A DNA stretch of 64,000 nucleotides from VRUE01 sp963774555 (GTDB taxonomy: Bacteria; Actinomycetota; Thermoleophilia; Solirubrobacterales; 70-9): positions 1,054,001 through 1,118,000 of the forward strand of contig CAVZFL010000001.1 of the NCBI GenBank assembly GCA_963774555.1, in the 5' to 3' direction. The notes beneath the pieces are model-generated. The model saw only the letters and a list, made by a program, of their open reading frames with translations, searched no databases and had not been told where the DNA came from. The position numbers and the translations under genes are program-made. The first letter of the stretch is position 1. The number at the start of each line of letters is the position of its first letter. Shown in pieces: positions 17,246 through 24,827 of this stretch.

Positions 17246-17892
17246 CACACCAACTTCACCTGCGCCAGCGCTTCCCTGTGGCCGACGAAAGGCAGGAGCA
17301 GGACGTAGACGGTCTCCGGCAGCAGTTCGGGGAGCTGCTTGGTTTTGCCCGCGGCGACGTAGTGGGCGGCGAGCACGTGGGCGCGGCCGAAGGCCAGGCG
17401 GGCATCCGCCCGGGCGTGCTTGCCGCCTTTGCCCATCTCCCACTGCTCTTTCAGCCCGTCCACCGCCACCTCGCGGTGGTCGTTGACGATGCCGGGGTCG
17501 AGGATCGCCGCTTCGATCACGGCGAGCTTGGCGTAGGCCGGTTTCGCCGCCAAGCGCTCGAGCACGGCGCCGATCGCCCGGCGAATCGCTTCCGGCCGCG
17601 ATTCGGCACTGGACTGGGCATCGATTGCGGCCTCTTTCAGCTCCCCGATGAAGCCGTCGACGGCTGCGTTGAAGCACTCCCGCTTGTTGGCGTAGTGTTT
17701 GTAGAAGGTGGCGCGGGAGATGCTCGCCTTGCCGACCACGTCGGCGATCGTCGTCGCCGAGAACGATTTCTCGGCGCAGCTGAGCGCCATCGCCTCGAGC
17801 ACCTTCTGCTGTTGGGTGCGGACGCCGACGTCCATCGGCACGCTCGGTGTCAGGACACCGGGGTGACCACCCGATCCAGTTTCATGTCTCAT
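17245..17892 (-). CDS. TetR/AcrR-family regulator
   Basis: A 215-residue regulator. The DNA-binding domain is at about residues 27-75 (QQKVLEAMALSCAEKSFSATTIADVVGKASISRATFYKHYANKRECFNAAVDGF). The C-terminal domain contains GKTKQLPELLPETVYVLLLPFVG, closely matching GKTKRLPELCPELVQFVLSFYG in the divergent TetR gene at 18219, so these are paralogues. ATG 17892 is the first gene of a two-gene - strand operon. The 326-base divergent region to 18218 probably carries operators for both directions. Confidence 0.88.
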   Translation of the reverse strand: MRHETGSGGHPGVLTPSVPMDVGVRTQQQKVLEAMALSCAEKSFSATTIADVVGKASISRATFYKHYANKRECFNAAVDGFIGELKEAAIDAQSSAESRPEAIRRAIGAVLERLAAKPAYAKLAVIEAAILDPGIVNDHREVAVDGLKEQWEMGKGGKHARADARLAFGRAHVLAAHYVAAGKTKQLPELLPETVYVLLLPFVGHREALAQVKLV

Positions 17893-18218
17893 TTCCTACT
17901 CTCGCTGTGCCTGGCGTCATCTGGACGCTCACCTTTTTGGGGCTCTTCTGGATTTCGACTCCGCCGCGAGAGCGATGCTCCCCGGTGACGCCGTCATCAC
18001 CCACCTAAGGGCGGCTACCGGCCGTGAGGATCAACTGCCCGTCCCGATCGGCTGCCTGGCACTTGCCCACATCGCGGCCTGTCTAAGGCGCCCGTCGAGA
18101 GCGAACGCTGGCATTCCCTGCGATGCGGGGGGGCTGGGCTAGATATTTTGTAGCATAGAACTATACTGTTCTTTGTTAGAATCTGTCCGTACCAAAAAAG
18201 CGAGATGCGGAGAATGCA
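17893..18218. promoter_or_regulatory. Divergent TetR intergenic region with AGAAC/GTTCT palindrome
   Basis: These 326 bases lie between divergent TetR genes and hold no convincing gene. The clearest element is the inverted repeat AGAAC-TATACT-GTTCT at 18157-18172, followed by an AT-rich stretch to about 18200 that is unusual for this GC-rich DNA and probably includes the promoter of the + strand regulator. The rest shows no repeat that I can support. Confidence 0.55.
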
Positions 18219-18980
18219 TTGGCGGGCCGGGAGATGACAGAGCAGAAGCGCCGAGCCGGGAGGCCCCGGGTTGACCCCACGCCGCTGCCCCGCGGTCCCT
18301 ACGCCATCTCCGCCGACGTCGTCGCCGCCGATCAGCGCCGGCGCCTGCTCGAGGCACTGCCGGCCGTGGTTGCCGAGCATGGCTTCGAGGGAACGACGGT
18401 GGACCAGATCGTCAAGGTCGCGCAGGTCCGCCGCAATTCCTTCTACGAGCAGTTCAGCGACAAGCGGGACTGCTTCTCCGCCGCCTACGAGATCGCCCAG
18501 GAGCGTCTGCTCGGGGTCCTCACCTACAGGTGCTATGCGAACTCGACGCTCGAGGACCGGATCCGCTCCGCTTTTGCTGCGGGTCTCGATCTGCTCGCCG
18601 CCGACCCGGCGCTGACCGGGCTCGTGATCGTTGAGGCGCCCGCGGCGGGCGGTGCGATCGCGACGCACCATCACGAGTGGCTGGACCGTTACGGCCGCCT
18701 GCTCAGCTTCGCGACGATCGGCAGCCCGGATCTCGCCAAGCCACCGCCCGGGGTCGAGTCCGCGATCGTCGGAGGCGTGGTCTCGCGGGTCAAGCAGCAC
18801 GTCCTGGCGGGCAAGACCAAACGGCTTCCCGAGCTCTGCCCGGAGCTGGTCCAGTTCGTCCTCTCCTTCTACGGCGTCTCGGCCGCGAGTCCAACGACGC
18901 CGGCTCCGAAGCGATCCGCTCAGGACTCCTCGTCGCAGCCGCAGTCGCCGGTGCGCGCCCCGGCGCTCGAGCCCGCGTAG
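18219..18980 (+). CDS. TetR/AcrR-family regulator
   Basis: A TetR protein of about 253 residues. An arginine-rich N-terminal arm (QKRRAGRPRV) precedes the helix-turn-helix LEALPAVVAEHGFEGTTVDQIVKVAQVRRNSFYEQFSDKRDCFSAAYE. The C-terminal domain ends in a disordered Ser/Pro tail. TTG 18219 has GGAG six bases upstream; ATG 18234 is the alternative but has no free ribosome site. The last 61 bases overlap the 3' end of the convergent yihY gene, so mRNA ends would be antisense. It is a paralogue of the divergent TetR at 17245. Confidence 0.86.
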   Translation: MAGREMTEQKRRAGRPRVDPTPLPRGPYAISADVVAADQRRRLLEALPAVVAEHGFEGTTVDQIVKVAQVRRNSFYEQFSDKRDCFSAAYEIAQERLLGVLTYRCYANSTLEDRIRSAFAAGLDLLAADPALTGLVIVEAPAAGGAIATHHHEWLDRYGRLLSFATIGSPDLAKPPPGVESAIVGGVVSRVKQHVLAGKTKRLPELCPELVQFVLSFYGVSAASPTTPAPKRSAQDSSSQPQSPVRAPALEPA

Positions 18981-19822
18981 GGCATTTCGCCCGTCTCGTG
19001 CAGCTCGTGGCGGAGCGAGTTGATCACCGCCCCCGCCATGATTGCCAGGCTGAGCACGTAGAACCAGAGCAGGGCGATGAGGATGAAGCCGAGGGTCGAG
19101 CCGAAGCGCGAGAGGCTGGAGACGTTGGCGAGGTAGACCGGGAAGAGCCAGTTGGCCACACCGGCGCTGAAGGTGACGAAGGCCGCTCCCGGCCAGACGT
19201 CGCGCCAGGGCATGTGGCCCTTGGGGACGGCCCAGAAGATCACGCTGCAGATCGCGAAGGTGATCAGGAGCGCGGCGCCGAGCAGCAGCATGGTGTCGAT
19301 CGCCTTGATGTCGGAGAGGCCGAAGGGGAGGCGGTCGGTCTGGGCGACCAGCGTGCTCTCCATCGTCGGCAGGAAGATGCTGGCGGCGATGAAGAGCAGG
19401 ACGACGGCGAGCATCGCGAAGGAGAAGCGCTTCTGCTCGACCCAGCCGCGGCACTCGACGTGGTAGATGCGGCAGAAGGCGGTGTCCATCGCGCCCCAGA
19501 AGGAGGCGCCGATCCAGAGCGAGCCGAGGAAGGCGGCGATCCCGATCGTGGTCGAGTTTTCCTCGATCCGGTTGAGCACATCGGTCAGGGTGTGCTGCTC
19601 GACGTTGGGGAAGAGGCGCTGCAGGTCGTTGAGCACGCTGGTCTCGACCCCGCCGATCTTCAGCACCTGGCCGAAGACGAAAAGCACCAGCAGGGCGAAG
19701 GGGAAGACCGCCAGCAGCAGGTTGTAGGCGACCATCGCCGAGAGCCCGGTGACGTTCTCGCGGTAGGCGCGGTTCCAGAACGCACTCAGCCAGGGCCGGG
19801 ATCGATGCGCGGATTTAGGCAT
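18920..19822 (-). CDS. YihY/virulence factor BrkB family membrane protein
   Basis: A 300-residue integral membrane protein with about six helices. Family features include WNRAYRENVTGLSAMVAYNLLLAVFP near the start, FLGSLWIGASFWGAMDTAFCRIYHVE in the middle and LLWFYVLSLAIMAGAVINS near the end. Its molecular function is not settled; it was once annotated as RNase BN and is now viewed as a possible transporter or envelope protein. The short tail carries GDCGCD. The start ATG 19822 lies 12 bases from a palindromic box shared with the hxlR promoter at 44089. Confidence 0.9.
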   Translation of the reverse strand: MPKSAHRSRPWLSAFWNRAYRENVTGLSAMVAYNLLLAVFPFALLVLFVFGQVLKIGGVETSVLNDLQRLFPNVEQHTLTDVLNRIEENSTTIGIAAFLGSLWIGASFWGAMDTAFCRIYHVECRGWVEQKRFSFAMLAVVLLFIAASIFLPTMESTLVAQTDRLPFGLSDIKAIDTMLLLGAALLITFAICSVIFWAVPKGHMPWRDVWPGAAFVTFSAGVANWLFPVYLANVSSLSRFGSTLGFILIALLWFYVLSLAIMAGAVINSLRHELHETGEMPYAGSSAGARTGDCGCDEES

Positions 19823-19831
19823 TGGCAGGCA

Positions 19832-19860
19832 TTGACTTCAGAAACTGAAGCGATTATCAT
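19832..19860 (+). promoter_or_regulatory. Sigma-70-type promoter with palindromic operator in its spacer
   Basis: TTGACT (19832-19837) and TATCAT (19855-19860) are separated by 17 bases, a near-consensus housekeeping promoter reading towards rpoD. The spacer is occupied by ACTTCAGAAACTGAAGCGA (19835-19853), which contains the perfect palindrome CTTCAG-AAA-CTGAAG. Nearly the same 19-mer occurs at 44089-44107 before the hxlR gene. Confidence 0.65.
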
Positions 19861-19866
19861 GCGAAC

Positions 19867-19954
19867 AGACGTTTGAGCGGACCCCAGACGCCGTCTTGGG
19901 CCAAGTCAGCGCAGACTAGTTTGCTTTGCGGACCGGATAGCCGGTCCGTTTTTT
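19867..19954 (+). ncRNA. Candidate small RNA or rpoD leader ending in an intrinsic terminator
   Basis: A transcript started by the promoter at 19832 would begin near 19867 and stop at the terminator ending at 19954, giving about 88 bases. It would contain an internal hairpin (CCCAGA/TCTTGGG, near 19881-19900) before the terminator. No credible open reading frame lies within. It may be a free sRNA or an attenuated leader of rpoD. No known family is recognised. Confidence 0.45.
19929..19954 (+). terminator. Intrinsic terminator upstream of rpoD
   Basis: An eight-base-pair GC-rich stem (CGGACCGG/CCGGTCCG) with loop ATAG is followed directly by TTTTTT. This is the most canonical intrinsic terminator in the window. 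It lies 74 bases before the rpoD start, so rpoD must also have a promoter within 19955-20028. Confidence 0.85.
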
Positions 19955-20028
19955 CGCGACTTCCGGCCCGCCGCGGTTATTTAGTGGCAGGACTACAAAC
20001 ACCTAGGGAAAGAGACGAGTAAGACAGG

Positions 20029-21135
20029 ATGCTGGTAGCAGAGCTTCAGGAGCTGGAGGAGGTCAAAGGCCTAATAACCCGTGGGCAGCAGCTTGGCGTG
20101 CTGACCTTCGGCGACATCGCCTCGGCGGTCTCGGAGGTCGACCTGGACGAGTCCGACGTCGAGGACCTTTACGGGCACCTCGAGAAGTCGGGCATCGAGC
20201 TGGTCGAGGACATGGACCCGGCCCAGAAAGCGGCCGCGGACGCCCTGCCGATGGATACCGGCAAAAAAGGCCGGCGCCGCCAGAAACAGGCGCTCGACCT
20301 GAAACCGGACATGACCACGGACAGCCTGCAGCTGTTCCTCAAGGACATCGGCAAGGTGCGCCTGCTGACCGCTGCGGAGGAGGTCGAACTCGCCAAGCGG
20401 ATCGAGCGCGGCGACCTCGACGCGAAGCAGAAAATGGTCGAGTCGAACCTGCGCCTGGTCGTCTCGATCGCCAAGAACTACCGCAACCAGGGCCTGCCCT
20501 TCCTCGACCTGATCCAGGAGGGAACGCTGGGCCTCGTCCGTGCGGCGGAGAAGTTCGACTACCGCAAGGGATTCAAGTTCTCGACCTACGCGACCTGGTG
20601 GATCCGCCAGGCGATTGCCCGCGCGCTCGCCGACAAGGCGCGCACGATCCGCATCCCGGTCCACGTGGTCGAGAAGCTGAACAAGATCGGCCGCGCCGAG
20701 CGCAAGCTGGTCACCGAGCTGGGCCGCGAGCCGACGCCGGAGGAGATCGCCGAGGTGACGGGGATCGATCCCGAGGAGGTCGACTCGATCAAGCGCTCGG
20801 CCCAGGCGCCGGTCTCGCTGGAGAAGCCGGTCGGCGACGAGGAGGAGTCGGAGTTCGGCCAGTTCATCGCCGACGAGAAGGCCGAGTCCCCCTTCGACCG
20901 CGCCGCGGACCTCTTGACCAAAGAGGCGCTGAAGGAGGCGCTGGAGAACCTCTCCTACCGCGAGCGGCGCGTGCTGGAGCTGCGCTACGGCCTCGGCGGC
21001 GAGCACCCCCGCACGCTGGATGAGGTCGGTCGCACCTTCAACGTGACGCGGGAGCGAATCCGCCAGATCGAGAACCAGAGCCTCAAGAAGCTGCAGCAGC
21101 TGGGCGAAGCCCAGAAGCTGCGCGAGGTCACCTGA
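20029..21135 (+). CDS. rpoD: Primary RNA polymerase sigma factor
   Basis: A 368-residue group 1 sigma-70. After an N-terminal region 1.1-like domain (about residues 1-70) come region 1.2 (SLQLFLKDIGKVRLLTAAEEVELAKRIERGD), region 2 with NLRLVVSIAKNYRNQGLPFLDLIQEGTLGLVRAAEKFDYRKGFKFSTYATWWIRQAI (core binding and -10 recognition), region 3 and region 4 (YRERRVLELRYGLGG..RTLDEVGRTFNVTRERIRQIENQSLKKL) for -35 recognition. It is shorter than E. coli RpoD because it lacks the large non-conserved insert, as is usual outside Proteobacteria. The leader contains a terminator and a possible sRNA. It is convergent with the AlbA_2 gene. Confidence 0.97.
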   Translation: MLVAELQELEEVKGLITRGQQLGVLTFGDIASAVSEVDLDESDVEDLYGHLEKSGIELVEDMDPAQKAAADALPMDTGKKGRRRQKQALDLKPDMTTDSLQLFLKDIGKVRLLTAAEEVELAKRIERGDLDAKQKMVESNLRLVVSIAKNYRNQGLPFLDLIQEGTLGLVRAAEKFDYRKGFKFSTYATWWIRQAIARALADKARTIRIPVHVVEKLNKIGRAERKLVTELGREPTPEEIAEVTGIDPEEVDSIKRSAQAPVSLEKPVGDEEESEFGQFIADEKAESPFDRAADLLTKEALKEALENLSYRERRVLELRYGLGGEHPRTLDEVGRTFNVTRERIRQIENQSLKKLQQLGEAQKLREVT

Positions 21136-21156
21136 GCCAGGAGTAGAGCCGCTTGT

Positions 21157-22947
21157 TCAGCCGCTCCTCAGGGCGTCGACCTTCTCGGTTGCCGCATACT
21201 CGACGTTGGGGCCGCGTTTGGGCGATCCCGGCGCGAATTCAATCCAGCCCTTCCTGCGCATTCTGGTGAGTCGGTTGCGAGCAGTCGCAACGTCGCAATC
21301 CAGGTAATTGCGGACATCCTCGTTGGAAATCCGTCGATGGCGCTTGAGGTGCCTGATCAACTTCGCGTCGTCCCTGTCGATCGTCTCGGCCCGATAGGTC
21401 AATGCGGTGCGCATGCCGGCGAGGGCTGCCTGGCTCAATCTGTAGGAAGGATGCTGCCTGCGGGCGGTGCTGCGCGTGGGCTCGAGGAGCCCTGCGACTC
21501 GCATCCGGTCCAGCACGCGCTGGCTTGCAGGTTGGTCGCGTTGCAGCAGAGGCGCGACCTTCTGGGCGGTCAGGCTGCGTTCTCCACGGAGAGCGGCAAG
21601 CACCAGCAGCACGTCCAGGTCCGAGGCGAGCCTTGGGTCGGCGGGGAATCCCGAGCTCCGTAGGAAGCGAGCGAAGGCAGAGTCGCCGCGTCCGCCGGGG
21701 ACCGTGACATCAAACCGTGGACCGTCGACTATCCGAGGTGGCTCCTTGCCGATCCCGGCAAGCAGTCGCCAGACCCGATCGAACCCGAGCCCGGCACCCT
21801 CGGCGATTCGAAGACGAGCGATCTCGCGGGCGAGCAGCCGGTTGCGCTGGGCCGTCTCTCGGAGCAGGCGATCTGGGTGCAGGGTTGGCAGCAGGCCGCC
21901 CGGGCTGGAGAGCATCAGCTCATCTGGGCTGTGGGAGATCTCGATGATCCCGGGCAGCTCCCAGTCCCTATGTGCGAATGCGTTTGCGGCAAGCTCGCGG
22001 ACGACGTCCTGGGGATAGTCGACCAACTCGATCTGGGTACCGCTGAGGCGGATCGTCTCCGCGGAGGCGAGGGCACCGAACCGCGCCAGGATGTCGTCGA
22101 TGAGCAGCACTATCGGCCGCCGCTCGCTGTCATCTCGCCGCAGTACAACCGAGCCCTCCGCGCCAGGGCTTTCAACGGTTGTGAGAATCGCTCCCCAGTC
22201 GGGCACCGTTCCACGCAACGCCTCCGCTCCGCCGTAGAGCAGCACTCCCGCCCGGCGCAGGAGCGTGCCTTCGAGCAGATCGCAGTTGGCCAGGAAATGC
22301 TCCGGGTCGCCATCGATGAGGTCGGCCTGATCGTCGTTGCCCGCGTCGCGCAGGCGCTCCGACGCACGGGCAAGCGCAGCCGGACTGATGTCGCCCACGC
22401 CGAATTTTGAGAGACCTTCGGACCAGTCGTACTGTCCTCGGGTCGCCTGCAGGCCGCGCATCTCAGCCTCTCCTATCGGGCGGCACTGGTCGACCACCCG
22501 GCGCTTGTAGGTCCCGGATGAAGTGCCATGAACCACGGCGCCGCGCGGTACCCGCACGAGCAGCACCCGGCAGCCGTCCTCGTCCCACTCGATCGGGTCG
22601 ACCGTCAATGACGGGAGGGTCCCCCGGTGGACGGCGAGCCGCACCGTGTCAACTGAATAGCGAGCTGGATCGGCTCCCTGCAACGCCTCCGCGCGGGTCT
22701 TGGCACTGTCGCGAACCCCAACCGCGATCACTCCGCCATTCCCGTTGGCGAGGCAGGCTGCCGTCTCCGCGATCATGCCCAGAAAGCGCTTGCGCTCCTT
22801 GCCCATGTTCGTCTTTGCCCGCCTCTGCGGAGACAGGGCGGTGTCCGGGGTCTCTTTGAAGTCGAGGACTTCCCGCTCCTCATCGGCCGCCTCCCAGTCC
22901 GCGCCAACTCGAGCGAGGGCGTCCCTTGCGATGTCGATTGGCTCCAT
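21157..22947 (-). CDS. AlbA_2 (Schlafen-type) domain ATP-binding transcriptional regulator
   Basis: A 596-residue protein. Residues about 20-160 form an AlbA_2 domain (REVLDFKETPD...FLGMIAETAACLANGNGGVIAVGVRD, then YKRRVVDQCRPIGEAE). The middle has a GHKL-like ATP-binding segment (VRELAANAFAHRDWE...ISHSPDELMLSSPGGLLPTLHPDRLL), and the C-terminal third holds two winged helices. Such proteins are called ATP-dependent transcriptional regulators and often occur in defence or stress contexts; their molecular role is poorly known. The palindrome at 22969-22998, just upstream of the ATG at 22947, suggests autoregulation. Codon use is slightly less GC3-biased than in neighbours, which is compatible with horizontal transfer. 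Confidence 0.85.
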   Translation of the reverse strand: MEPIDIARDALARVGADWEAADEEREVLDFKETPDTALSPQRRAKTNMGKERKRFLGMIAETAACLANGNGGVIAVGVRDSAKTRAEALQGADPARYSVDTVRLAVHRGTLPSLTVDPIEWDEDGCRVLLVRVPRGAVVHGTSSGTYKRRVVDQCRPIGEAEMRGLQATRGQYDWSEGLSKFGVGDISPAALARASERLRDAGNDDQADLIDGDPEHFLANCDLLEGTLLRRAGVLLYGGAEALRGTVPDWGAILTTVESPGAEGSVVLRRDDSERRPIVLLIDDILARFGALASAETIRLSGTQIELVDYPQDVVRELAANAFAHRDWELPGIIEISHSPDELMLSSPGGLLPTLHPDRLLRETAQRNRLLAREIARLRIAEGAGLGFDRVWRLLAGIGKEPPRIVDGPRFDVTVPGGRGDSAFARFLRSSGFPADPRLASDLDVLLVLAALRGERSLTAQKVAPLLQRDQPASQRVLDRMRVAGLLEPTRSTARRQHPSYRLSQAALAGMRTALTYRAETIDRDDAKLIRHLKRHRRISNEDVRNYLDCDVATARNRLTRMRRKGWIEFAPGSPKRGPNVEYAATEKVDALRSG

Positions 22948-22968
22948 CGACAGAAATGATAGGGGAAT

Positions 22969-22998
22969 TGATACGAAGACACATGTTGACTCGTATCA
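22969..22998. promoter_or_regulatory. Inverted repeat TGATACGA...TCGTATCA, likely operator
   Basis: Perfect eight-base arms (22969-22976 and 22991-22998) are separated by 14 bases in an AT-rich segment just upstream of the AlbA_2 gene, the usual place for an autoregulatory site. It also lies about 70 bases before pilT. Confidence 0.6.
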
Positions 22999-23066
22999 TT
23001 CTAGGAATCAAACTCGTGCTTTGGCAGCGTTAACGGAATCGGAGCTTCCGGCCGATACAGGTCGGG

Positions 23067-24188
23067 ATGTTCGACATCGACAAAGCGCTGCGCACGCTGA
23101 TCGAGCGTGAGGGGTCCGATCTTCATGTGAAGGTCGATTCGCCGCCGATCGCGCGCATGCACGGCGAACTGGCGCACCTCGAGGGCTACGAGCCGCTCAG
23201 CGGCGAGGAAACCGAGAAGGCCTTCCACGACATGGCCGAGGTGCGCTCGCTGACCGAATTCGAGGAGGACGGAGAGGCCGATTTTGCCTACTCGATCCCC
23301 GGCCTTGCCCGCTTCCGCGTCAACGTCTTCAAACAGCGCGGCTCGGTCTCGATCGTCTGCCGCGCGATCCCCTTCGAGATCCGCTCGATCGAGCAGCTCG
23401 GCCTGCCGCCCGTGGTCACCAAGCTGTCCGAAGAGGCGCGCGGGATCATCCTCGTCACCGGCACCACCGGCTCGGGCAAGAGCACGACCCTGGCGGCGAT
23501 GATCGACCACATCAACCGCACCCGGGCGCAGCACATCGTCACGCTCGAGGACCCGATCGAGTACTTGCACGAAGACAAGCGCTCGATCGTCAACCAGCGC
23601 GAAGTCGGCTCCGACACGGTCAGCTTCGGCCGCGCCATGCGCCGCGTCCTGCGCCAGGACCCCGACGTGATCCTGATCGGCGAGATGCGCGACGAGGAGA
23701 CCGTGCGCACGGCGCTCTCCGCCGCCGAGACCGGCCACCTCGTGCTCTCCACGGTCCACACCCTCGACGCGACCGAGACGATCAACCGCATCGTCGACTT
23801 CTTCCCGCCCCACCTGCAGCAGCAGGCGCGGGTGATGCTGGCCTCGACCCTGAAGGGCGCGATCGCCCAGCGCCTGGTGCCCGACGTGACCGGCGACGGC
23901 CGCGTCGCCGCCGCCGAGGTGATGGTCGTCACCGGGCGCGTCCAGGACCTGATCCTCAACCCCGAAGAAACGGGCAAGATCACCGAGGTCATCGGCGAGG
24001 GCGAGTACTACGGCATGTGCACCTTCGACCAGTCGCTGCTGCGCTACGTGATGGAGGGCAAGGTGAGCGAGGAAGTCGCCCTCGATTACGCCTCCAGCCC
24101 GCACGACTTCAAGCTGATGCTCTCCGCCGGCGGCCAGCGGGCGAGCGGGATCGAGCAGCTCGCCAAAGAGAAGGTGGCGGCGCCGTGA
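23067..24188 (+). CDS. pilT: Type IV pilus retraction ATPase PilT
   Basis: A 373-residue secretion ATPase. The PilT-type N-terminal PAS-like domain has SDLHVKVDSPPIARMHGEL near residue 17. Walker A is GTTGSGKST at 132-140, the Asp box is LEDPIEYLHEDKRSIVNQREVG, Walker B is DPDVILIGEMRDEET, and the His box is GHLVLSTVHTLDA. PilT depolymerises pilin to retract the pilus from the inner face of the membrane. It opens the + strand motor operon, and its TGA overlaps the GTG of the next gene. A second PilT-like gene lies at 26638, so division of labour (PilT/PilU-like) is possible. Confidence 0.95.
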   Translation: MFDIDKALRTLIEREGSDLHVKVDSPPIARMHGELAHLEGYEPLSGEETEKAFHDMAEVRSLTEFEEDGEADFAYSIPGLARFRVNVFKQRGSVSIVCRAIPFEIRSIEQLGLPPVVTKLSEEARGIILVTGTTGSGKSTTLAAMIDHINRTRAQHIVTLEDPIEYLHEDKRSIVNQREVGSDTVSFGRAMRRVLRQDPDVILIGEMRDEETVRTALSAAETGHLVLSTVHTLDATETINRIVDFFPPHLQQQARVMLASTLKGAIAQRLVPDVTGDGRVAAAEVMVVTGRVQDLILNPEETGKITEVIGEGEYYGMCTFDQSLLRYVMEGKVSEEVALDYASSPHDFKLMLSAGGQRASGIEQLAKEKVAAP

Positions 24189-24817
24189 GGGAGAAGCTGA
24201 ACGAGAACCCGATCGCCCAGGTCGTCCTGATCGGCGTCCTCGCCGTGGTCGGCGTCGTCCTCTTCATCAGCAGCTCCGGCGGCGGCGAAGAAGAAGAATC
24301 CGCCGGGGCGACCGAAGCGACCGTCGCCGTCGCCGGAACCGGGGCGGTCGGCACCGCCACCGCCGCGACGCCCGGGGAAGCGGTCGAAGCCGCCGCCGAA
24401 ACCGCGGTCGCCTCGGTTGGCGAAACGAGCGCGGCGCCCGCGGCGCCGGTACCGACCTCCTCGCCGCCGCGGCGGCTCGTCGACGCCTACGAATCCGGCA
24501 AGACGGTCGCCCTGCTGATCGTCCACCCGGGCAGCATCGACAGCGTGCTCTCGGCGCGCTCCTCGCTGCTGCTCGCGCCCTACCGCGACGTCCTGCTCTT
24601 CATCGTTCGAGCCAAGGAAATCGCCCGCTACGCGGCGATCACCGTCGGGCTCGACGTCAACCGGGTCCCGGCCCTGGTCGTGATGAAGCCGAAGCGCCTC
24701 AGCGGCGGCACCCCGCAGGCGACCGTCGACTACGGGCTGCAGACGCCGCAGAGCGTCCTGCAGGCGGTGCTCGACGCGGACTACCACGGCGGCGAACTCG
24801 CCTACCACCCGAACTGA
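24185..24817 (+). CDS. Membrane-anchored protein with thioredoxin-like C-terminal domain, pilus operon
   Basis: A 210-residue protein with no assigned function. One membrane helix lies at residues 12-31, then about 65 residues of Ala/Thr/Glu-rich low-complexity linker, then a compact domain (about 97-205) reading GKTVALLIVHPGSIDSVLSARSSLL...LFIVRAKEIARYAAITVGLDVNRVPALVVM. That order and the VPALVV strand look like a thioredoxin fold, but there is no CxxC, so redox catalysis is unlikely. It is translationally coupled to pilT (GTGA) and lies ten bases before pilB, so a structural or assembly role in the pilus is probable. Confidence 0.7.
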   Translation: MREKLNENPIAQVVLIGVLAVVGVVLFISSSGGGEEEESAGATEATVAVAGTGAVGTATAATPGEAVEAAAETAVASVGETSAAPAAPVPTSSPPRRLVDAYESGKTVALLIVHPGSIDSVLSARSSLLLAPYRDVLLFIVRAKEIARYAAITVGLDVNRVPALVVMKPKRLSGGTPQATVDYGLQTPQSVLQAVLDADYHGGELAYHPN

Positions 24818-24827
24818 GACCGGTCGG

